The translations under genes and the position numbers were made by a program. Positions 56,935 to 64,000 of a DNA stretch of 64,000 nucleotides are shown here, one piece after another. The notes beneath the pieces were generated by a model. That model was not told the DNA's origin, ran no database searches, and saw nothing but the letters and a program-made list of their open reading frames with translations. How positions within the stretch are numbered: position 1 is the first letter of the stretch; each line of letters starts with the position of its first letter. The stretch covers positions 3,219,552 through 3,283,551 of the forward strand of contig OZ036016.1 in assembly GCA_964035015.1 (NCBI GenBank), in the 5' to 3' direction. The DNA is from Corallium rubrum. Taxonomy: Eukaryota > Cnidaria > Anthozoa > Scleralcyonacea > Coralliidae.

Positions 56935-57770
56935 TTGCAACACGTTGTTTACAAAGTTTGTAACAAGTTGTTGTGATCAACAAGCCTGGCACAGGTTTTT
57001 CCAACAACTTGTTGCGACATTGTAACAAGTTGTTGTGATCAACAAGCGTGACGCAGGTTGTTCCAACAACTTGCTGTAACATTGCTTGTAACAAGTTGTT
57101 GTGATCAACAAGTCTGTCACAGGTTGTTCCAACAACTTGCTGTGGCATTGTTTGTAACAAGTTGTTGTGATCAACAAGTCTGTCACAGGTTGTTCCAACA
57201 ACTTGCTGTGGCATTGTTTGTAACAAGTTGTTGTGATCAACAAGCCTACAACAACTTGCTGTGGCATTGTTTGTAACAAGCTGTTGTGATCAACAAGCCT
57301 GTCACAGGTTGTTCTAACAACTTACTGCAACAATGTTTGTAACAAGTTGTTGTGATCAACAAGTCTGTCGCCGGTTGTTCCAACAACTTGCTGCGACATT
57401 GTTTGTAACAATTATTAAGTTGTGAGCAACAAGTCTGTCACAGGTAGTTTCAACAACTTGCTGCGGCATTGTTTGTAACAAGCTGTTGTGATCAACAAGT
57501 CTATCGCAGGTTGTTCCAACAACTTTCTGCGACATTGTTTGTAACAATTATTAAGTTGTTGTGAGCAACAAGTCTGTCACAGGTAGTTTCAACAACTTGC
57601 TGCGGCATTGTTTGTAACAAGTTAGTTGTTGTGATCAACAAACCTGTCACAGGTTGTTCCAACAACTTGCTGTGACTGATCAACAAGCCTTTCACAGCCA
57701 ATCACAGGTTGTTTCAGCAACTTGCTGTGGCATTGTTTGTAACAAGTTATTGGCCCATCAACAACCTGTC
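56935..57770. repeat. Minisatellite, unit about 62 bp
   Basis: About 12 imperfect copies of 'tttgtaacaagttgttgtga', 'tcaacaagtctgtcacaggt' and 'tgttccaacaacttgctg'. Each unit folds because AACAAGTTGTT and related dyads recur. Open frames in it are artefacts. A related array is at 61940-62390. Confidence 0.93.
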
Positions 57771-58360
57771 GAGGATGACAACAAGAAGCTTGTAGCAACT
57801 TCATCAAATAACGCCATTGTTATAATGACTTCTTCCCAGACTTGTTACAACGTTATACAAGCCTGCTGCGAACACATTTTGTCCACATGCTATGAGATTT
57901 TTTCATCCGTAGTCGAAAACCAAGACAATGGCCTGAGTTTATCATTAAATATTATTCTGTCTTCTATTATTTAAAACTTTTTCTATTCATTAAAAATTTT
58001 TGGAAAAAAAAATAACAAAAAGACCCCCGGAAACGAATAAAGAAACTTTCAGTAAAAAACCTGCGTTAGACTTGGAAGAAACATTACCGACCACCGTAAC
58101 TTATTTTGCTGAGATGTCGGAATATCCGGAAAATTTTTGTCTCAAGAGTCTCAGTCCCAGACTATTGATGTATAATAGTTGTGTAAACTAAACAGCACAA
58201 AAAATACAAATTCTGTAAAAAATGCTTTTAAATGCTTTTGCTATAAACGAAATTTTTGTTTTCCAATGACTGGAAAACAAAAAAACTACCACTAACGACT
58301 GGCCTTAACCTGCATAATACCATGACTGGGTAATTTAATCTCTAATTTCCCCCAAACAGG
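57771..58360. other. Non-coding stretch
   Basis: No convincing exon. A 63-codon frame (58000-58191, +) is open but unsupported. Confidence 0.4.
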
Positions 58361-58533
58361 GGAAATTTCTAATTTTTCCCTCATTGGCATGCATGACAAA
58401 ACATCCAAACAGCACTCAGACAACAAATTTCCCCCAAACAGGGGAAATTTCTAATTTTTACCTCATTGGCATGCATGACAAAACATCCAAACAGCACTCA
58501 GACAACAAAGAAATGCATTATTATAAGATAATC
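58361..58533. repeat. Tandem duplication, unit about 86 bp
   Basis: 'ccccaaacaggggaaattt', 'cattggcatgcatgacaaaa' and 'catccaaacagcactcag' occur twice in tandem. Confidence 0.93.
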
Positions 58534-58554
58534 ATGGTATTACAAACTAATACC

Positions 58555-58675
58555 ATGACATGTCTGGAAATTAGTGATTAAATGTCCCCTCAAGCCTCGG
58601 GAAGATTTGAAACTTCCAGAAATCCTCGTCCCTCGGCTATCGGGGACATTTAATCACTAATTTCCCTCATGTCAT
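58555..58675. mobile_element. Short foldback
   Basis: 'tgacatg' ... 'gaaattagtgattaaatgtc' is mirrored by 'gacatttaatcactaatttc' ... 'catgtca', with 'cctc'-rich spacer. Confidence 0.75.
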
Positions 58676-58798
58676 CATTTGTATTATAATTATTAAGTGT
58701 CGGATTATCTTACTATAGTTTGTCTGTAGTTCTTCAGCCTTTCCGGGACACCTTTACTGCTGGTAGTTCATTTTCATGGGTATCAAATCCTGGATTAT

Positions 58799-61700
58799 CT
58801 ACTCACTTGTCATCACCAGCTTCACAACACTTGCCTCAGTGCCTGTTTGCTCGTCCATATCATTGACGTGTACAGCCAGATTCGTCATCCCAACATCCGG
58901 GTCCTGAACTTCATCACTTTTGGGGCTTTCGAGTTTTAACTCTGGATCACAGTGAGTAATATTGTTGGACACTTCCTCGTTTTTAGGGTCTGTGTTCATT
59001 GCTTCTTCGTTCTGTTCTTTGGGCGTCTCAGATTTCTTGTCCGGGTCAACAGGTGTGTCGTTACTGGGTGATTGTTGTGCTTCTTGTGAAATACTTGAGT
59101 CTGAGGTAATTTTCTCGTCTTGTGGTGGTGTTGGCTCCGGGTCTTCGCTTGATACAGTTACATAATTTAACTCCATATCTACTTCCACCGTCTCCATTTG
59201 AAGTCCTTTTGTTTCCACTTTTGAATCTTCTGCACTGGAAGGGCTTTCGTTTACTTTTGTTTCTTGTTCCACTTCTTCGTCAATTGTCGTGTTAGTGATC
59301 CCTCGGTTCTGTTCCACTGTAACTGTAGCATTGCTAGGACCTGGTTCAGTGAGTGACGTATCGGCAGTTTCGTTAATGATGGTGACCTAAACAAACCAGG
59401 AAGGTATATGGTTAGCAAGTACTGAAGAAGAAGAAGAAGAAGAAGAAGAAGAAGAAGAAGAAGAAGAAGAAGAAGAAGAAGAAGAAGAAGAAGAAGAAGA
59501 AGAAGAAGAAGAAGAAGGAGGAGGAGGAGGAGGAGGAGGAGGAGGAGGAGGAGGAGGAGGAGGAGAAGGAGAAGGAGAAGGAGAAGGAGAAGGAGGAGAA
59601 GAAGGAGAAGGAGGGGGAGGGAGGAGGAAGAAGAGGAAGAGGAAGAAGAAGAAGAGGAGGAAGAAGAGGAAGAGGAGGAAGAAGAGGAAGAGGAGGAAGA
59701 AGAGGAAGTGGAAGAGGAAGAAGAAGAGGAAGAAGAAGAAGAGGAGGAAGAAGAGGAAGAGGAGGAAAAAGTGGAAGAGGAAGAGGAGGAAGAAGAGGAA
59801 GTGGAAGAAGAAGAGGAGGAAGAAGAAGAAGAGGAGGAAGAAGAAGAAGTGGAGGAAGAAGAAGAAGAGGAGGAGGAAGAAGAAAGAGGAGGAGGAGGAA
59901 GAAGAAAGAGGAGGAGCAGAAAAACATGAATAACAGGAAGAAGAAAACAAAGAAGAAAAACGAACAACAACAAAACTACGACTAAGGAGAAGAAGAAGTC
60001 AGAAGAAGAAGAAAATGATGAAGAACTTTGACAAGAAGATGATGATGAAAAAGATGATGAAAAAGATGATGATAGAGAAGTAGAGGGGGAAAGAAAAACA
60101 AAAGGAAGATGGAGAAAAAGACGAAGAAAAAGGAGAAGAAGAAGAACATGAGTAGGAAAGAAAGAGCAGAGGAAGAAGAAGTAGGAGGAGGAATAAGAAG
60201 GCGAAGACACTGAAGAGGTAGAAGAGGAAGAAGCAGAAGACAAAGAGTAGTGGGAGAGAACGAAGAAAAGGAGGGTGATCAGGAAGAGGAGAAAAGAAAG
60301 AAAAGACGCAGAAGAGGAAAAAGAGCAGGAAAGAGAGAAGAAGAAAACTAAAAAGAGGAAAGAAATAGAAGAGGAGGAAGAAGAAGTAGAAGAAGATGAT
60401 GATGATGAAGAAGACGAAGAAAAAGTAGAAGAGGGAAAAAATGACGAGCATAACGAGAGGACGCAAGGAGCGGGAAAAGAAAGAGAAGAGGAAGAAGCAG
60501 TAGAAGAAGAAGATGATTAAAAAGACGAAGAAGAAAAAGTAGAATAGGAAGAAAATGACGAGGATAACAAGAGGACGCAAGAAGCGGGAAAAGAAAGAGA
60601 AGTGGAAGAAGCAGTAGAAGAAGAAGATGATTAAAAAGAAGAAAAAGTAGAATAGGAAGAAAATGACGAGGATAACGAGAGGACGCAAGAAGCGGGAAAA
60701 GAAAGAGAAGAGGAAGAAGCAGTAGAAGAAGAAGATGATTAAAAAGACGAAGAAGAAAAAGTAGAATAGGAAGAAAATGACGAGCATAACGAGAGGACGC
60801 AAGAAGCGGGGAAAGAAAGAGAAGAGGAAGAAGCAGTAGAAGAAGAAGAAGAAGATGATTAAAAAGACGAAGAAGAAAAAGTAGAATAGGAAGAAAATGA
60901 CGAGGATAACAAGAGGACGCAAGAAGCGGGAAAAGAAAGAGAAGTGGAAGAAGCAGTAGAAGAAGAAGATGATTAAAAAGAAGAAAAAGTAGAATAGGAA
61001 GAAAATGACGAGGATAACGAGAGGACGCAAGAAGCGGGAAAAGAAAGAGAAGAGGAAGAAGCAGTAGAAGAAGAAGATGATTAAAAAGACGAAGAAGAAA
61101 AAGTAGAATAGGAAGAAAATGACGAGCATAACGAGAGGACGCAAGAAGCGGGGAAAGAAAGAGAAGAGGAAGAAGCAGTAGAAGAAGAAGAAGATGATTA
61201 AAAAGACGAAGAAGAAAAAGTAGAATAGGAAGAAAATGACGAGGATAACGAGAGGACGCAAGAAGCGGGAAAAGAAAGAGAAGAGGAAGAAGCAGTAGAA
61301 GAAGAAGATGATTAAAAAGACGAAGAAGAAAAAGTAGAATAGGAAGAAAATGACGAGCATAACGAGAGGACGCAAGAAGCGGGGAAAGAAAGAGAAGAGG
61401 AAGAAGCAGTAGAAGAAGAAGAAGATGATTAAAAAGACGAAGAAGAAAAAGTAGAATAGGAAGAAAATGACGAGGATAACGAGAGGACGCAAGAAGCGGG
61501 GAAAGAAAGAGAAGAGGAAGAAGCAGTAGAAGAAGAAGATGATTAAAAAGACGAAGAAGAAAAAGTAGAATAGGAAGAAAATGACGAGGATAACGAGAGG
61601 ACGCAAGAAGCGGGAAAAGAAAGAGAAGGGGAAGAAGTAGAAGATGATGAAGAAAACGAAGAGAAAAGTAGAATAGGTAAAAAATGACGAGGATAACGGG

Positions 61701-62490
61701 AAGACGCAATAGAAGGAGAAGAAGGACAAGAAAAAGTTGACTTATAAAATATACCTGGCAGAATCATAAGATGCAAGTCCTTTGTGCACAGACCTACCTG
61801 ATGTCGATGTACACTTTTCTTGTGCGAAATTAATTGGATTCCAGAATGCTTTTCGTTACTCATTTCCTGAAAAAGATTACCATAACATATAAGACCTACA
61901 AACCGATCAGATACCTTCCTAGTATAGGTACACACGTAAAAACACACAACTTGTTCACGGTTGTCAACAGGCGTGAACAATGTTGTGCTGCTCGCCGTGA
62001 ACAAGTTGTCAACAAGTTGTTCACTTATGGTTCGAACAACTTGTTCACGGATAAATCAACAGTCATGAACAAGTTGTTCCAACAGCACATTTTTATAGCC
62101 AACAACGTTGTTCGCACATGATACAACATGCTGTAACAGCGCGACGAAATAACAACGATGAACAACAATGTTACAACAGTGTTGATGTATCAACACGTTC
62201 TTTGGCTGTTACAACATGCGTGAACAACGGTTGTTGTTTCAAGCTGGAACAACTTGTTGAAACAATGATGAGCAATGTTGTTCATTTATCAATGTTGTTC
62301 ACATATGTCAACAAGTTGTTACAGCATTGTTGCAAGTTGTTACAGCATTGTTCAGGCAACAATGCTGTAACAACTTGCGAGATTTTTACGTGTGTAGATG
62401 AACTTCATTTTTAATATCTGGAGGCTCGCCTCGCTGGTGTTACTCTACCTGGCCGTGGGGATCTTCAAGCTCCTTCACAAAAGACGCCAT
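58799..62490 (-). CDS. Unrecognised acidic, low-complexity protein (three coding exons seen)
   Basis: Exons on the minus strand, all joined in phase 0: 62449-62490 (MASFVKELEDPHGQ), 61798-61866 (EMSNEKHSGIQLISHKKSVH start) and 58799-59386. Splice sites are good: CAG|GTAGAG, TTCAG|GAA, CAG|GTAGGT, TTTAG|GTC. The third exon encodes a Glu/Asp/Ser/Pro/Thr-rich disordered stretch. It either ends at the stop at 58799 (232 aa in total) or is spliced at 58807 (ACAA|GTGAGT, phase 1) to exons I could not find. A possible 5' UTR exon ends at 62616 (CTTCG|GTAAGT), with its acceptor at 62508. I do not recognise the family and no membrane segment or domain is visible. The intron between exons 2 and 3 is almost entirely satellite. 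Confidence 0.6.
59424..59930. repeat. (GAA)n/(GGA)n compound microsatellite in an intron
   Basis: A purine-only run of about 500 bp. Poly-Ser, poly-Leu, poly-Phe, poly-Pro and poly-Glu frames are all artefacts. Confidence 0.97.
59931..61715. repeat. Purine-rich satellite, unit about 110-120 bp, about 11 copies
   Basis: Units read 'gacgaagaagaaaaagtaga', 'ataggaagaaaatgacgagg', 'ataacgagaggacgcaagaa', 'gcgggaaaagaaagagaaga' and so on. Copies from about 60390 to 61660 are very similar, alternating 'gaggataac' and 'gagcataac' variants in a pairwise order, which suggests a two-unit higher-order repeat. Frames of up to 576 codons on the minus strand result from the pyrimidine-only strand lacking stop codons. 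Confidence 0.95.
61935..62400. repeat. Inverted and tandem 'aacaacttgttca' repeats
   Basis: 'gtgaacaacttgttcac'-type dyads repeat throughout. 'acacgtaaaaa' at the left edge (61931) is mirrored by 'tttttacgtgt' at the right (62386), so the block is a MITE with an internal array. It lies in intron 1 of the minus-strand gene. Confidence 0.75.
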
Positions 62491-62761
62491 TATGCCCGTA
62501 AAATACGTCTGAAGCAAATTGAATAAAAAACTGTTTGAAAGTATCCTAACTCAATTCTCATTGATAATTGTTGCATTTAGTAGATTTTAGGCGAGTCTAT
62601 TCTTGGTTAACTTACCGAAGCGCACAAATCGATGACCAGTATAACACAAGATATGGACACAGTTAATATCTGTGGAGAAGACGAAAGCAAAAAGTCAAAA
62701 GCAAAAAGTCAAAAATCTATAGAAGCGAGAATTCGTGGTAGCAGCACGTTTATTGTTTATT

Positions 62762-62800
62762 TCTGAGCTTTCGATCTGTTGCTCAGACCTCATCAGCAAA
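62762..62800 (-). ncRNA. Hammerhead-like motif, degenerate
   Basis: Minus strand: CTGATGA, a 6-bp helix GGTCTG/CAGATC with a short loop, then GAAA. The expected helix III and cleavage triplet are not intact. Confidence 0.5.
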
Positions 62801-62849
62801 TGCCAACATCGTGTTGGCTCAAGTCATATAAACAAGAACAACCAGAATC

Positions 62850-63325
62850 TAGAGCTGCTCCCATCGGTTCCTTTTCGTAATCGATTAATCGTTGTCGATT
62901 AATCATATTGTTTAAATATGTCATGAACTAAATACGACATGTTCATGGTGGTTTGTCCATTCAAAGGAAGGGGGTGCTTTTGTAAAGTTTTTACTAAATT
63001 TCTTGGGGATTGCCTCCCTTGTTGTCGCCCAACAATTCAGTCACTATTCACGTTTTAAATCATTGTTTGATCATGGTTATATAGATTGCGCACTTTCTCG
63101 CGCTCTCACAGTTCACACAAGAGACATGACAAGACAGAGACGATGTTTAGTTGACACTCCTAAATGATGCTGGATACCATTGGCTAATCAGTTTATAATC
63201 AGTCATTACTTATCTGTTTAACAAAACAAGATTAAATCATTCTAGCATCATGCTATGCAGGGTTGTTATAATAATCAATTGTGGAAAAAAACGAAAAAAT
63301 AATCGATTAATTGGGAGTAGCTCTA
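62850..63325. mobile_element. hAT-type MITE with exact 8-bp target duplication
   Basis: The ends TAGAGCTGCTCCCA and TGGGAGTAGCTCTA match inverted with one mismatch. CCAGAATC is duplicated (62842-62849 and 63326-63333). 'taatcgattaatcg' is repeated in both arms. Removing it restores the host sequence. Confidence 0.9.
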
Positions 63326-63599
63326 CCAGAATCACACAAGAAGACAATGGCGTAGTTACGTGCTTACGCTTATTTTAATGAAATCAGGATTGTTGACCGA
63401 AGAGAGCTAACCAGGTGCTATTCAATAGCTGACTCTCCTGTGAAATCGTATGACTTTTCAGAACTTCAATAGATTCCCTCAATCTTCGACTGACGTAGTG
63501 CTTGTCCTGGTTAAAAACGATTTTACTCGCCAAGCGAGAAGCTCTTTAAGTCAAAGGGTAAATTGAGTGAAATGCCAAATATTTCATGTCATGATAATT

Positions 63600-64000
63600 A
63601 TAGGCAGGCTTCGAAATAAGTGCCGGTCACTGACCGGTAAAATTTTACAGTTTGACCGGCAAATACCATCGCTTGGCGGACATGCATGACCGGTGAATTT
63701 TTGAATCGAAGTGAGAGCGACTGTGTCAAATTGTAATACGATATGCTGGCGTTGTGGCGTTGTGCCTAAAGCGTGCTTAAACAATGTTCATATACAAATA
63801 TAATTCATAATCAATATTATAATACCTTTATCTGTCTGTGTGTGCGTGTTTGTTTGTCTCACCGTCGCTACCTAAAAACTCGAAAACAGTTACGCCGTTG
63901 GCCCGTTGTATATTATTGTTTCTAAACTCACGAGTCACGCGAACGACGAGCGCAAATAAGTATAACTAAAAATGACCGGTAAAAATTCCGCTGTGACCGG
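63600..64000. mobile_element. MITE with 'gaccggtaaaa' motifs, cut by window end
   Basis: 'gaccggtaaaattttacag', 'gaccggtgaatttttgaatc' and 'gaccggtaaaaattcc' near both edges, plus the last 'gaccgg', suggest an element continuing past 64000. Confidence 0.5.

Larger units (their letters stand above)
62745..63545 (-). mobile_element. Penelope-like element tail, minus strand, with nested hAT MITE
   Basis: 63384-63540 on the minus strand reads SKIVFNQDKHYVSRRLRE, then SIEVLKSHTI and WLALF before a stop, a C-terminal end of the type found in Penelope-like (GIY-YIG) elements. Downstream, at 62762-62796, is a hammerhead-like motif, in the same order as at 38 kb. The hAT MITE 62850-63325 splits it. 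Confidence 0.6.

Noticed and set aside
56935-57770. CRISPR-like array
   Set aside because: The repeats are contiguous minisatellite units without unique spacers, in a eukaryotic genome.
59251-61729. Open frames of up to 576 codons on the minus strand
   Set aside because: A pyrimidine-only satellite strand cannot form TAA, TAG or TGA. Composition is Phe/Leu/Ser only and real exons of another gene flank it.

Overview
This is an AT-rich, intron-bearing animal genome segment. Two conserved multi-exon genes, two further animal signalling-adaptor genes, standard GT-AG introns, and a dense mix of Penelope-like, LINE and Mutator-like relics, foldback MITEs and microsatellites all point to an invertebrate. 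An anthozoan or other cnidarian is my best guess, from the type of Mutator-like transposase relic and the repeat style. This assignment is an inference, because no lineage-specific marker is visible.

Layout. 1-7.5 kb is transposon debris: two LINE reverse-transcriptase tails, nested TTAA/TA MITEs, a Mutator-like transposase pseudogene, a poly-G MITE with a telomere-like core, and a long (CGTT)n. 7.57-10.67 kb (+) is a two-exon GAREM-like adaptor gene (CABIT plus SAM). 10.8-26 kb is an accessory desert: a satellite of about 165 bp interrupted by a MITE carrying a tRNA-like fold, a mariner-like MITE, long (TA)n tracts, a 0.7-kb segmental duplication and several hammerhead-ribozyme-like motifs. 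27.08-28.08 kb (+) is a single-exon PTB-domain gene of FAM43 type. 28-42.5 kb is again mostly repeats, including a Penelope-like element tail at 38 kb with its hammerhead-like motif, a LINE tail, a 0.3-kb direct duplication and a strongly nested MITE complex at 41-42 kb.

42.5-62.5 kb is the gene-rich part. It holds a minus-strand exon encoding a disordered protein with a PCNA-binding (PIP-box) motif, then ARMC1 (-, 8 coding exons, fully resolved) head-to-head with an MTFR1/MTFR2-type mitochondrial fission regulator (+, 8 coding exons, fully resolved). Their start codons are about 225 bp apart and share CCAAT boxes. A minus-strand gene with three coding exons encodes an acidic, low-complexity protein that I do not recognise. 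The introns hold minisatellites, a 5S-rRNA-derived SINE within (TTTAC)n, and MITEs with clean target duplications. 62.7-64 kb holds a second Penelope-like tail with a hAT-type MITE inserted in it.

How the genes work together: ARMC1 and MTFR are both mitochondrial, and from general knowledge they are also divergent neighbours in vertebrates, so a co-regulated mitochondrial-dynamics module under one bidirectional promoter is plausible. GAREM-like and FAM43-like are both adaptor-type proteins but lie 16 kb apart and need not be linked in function.
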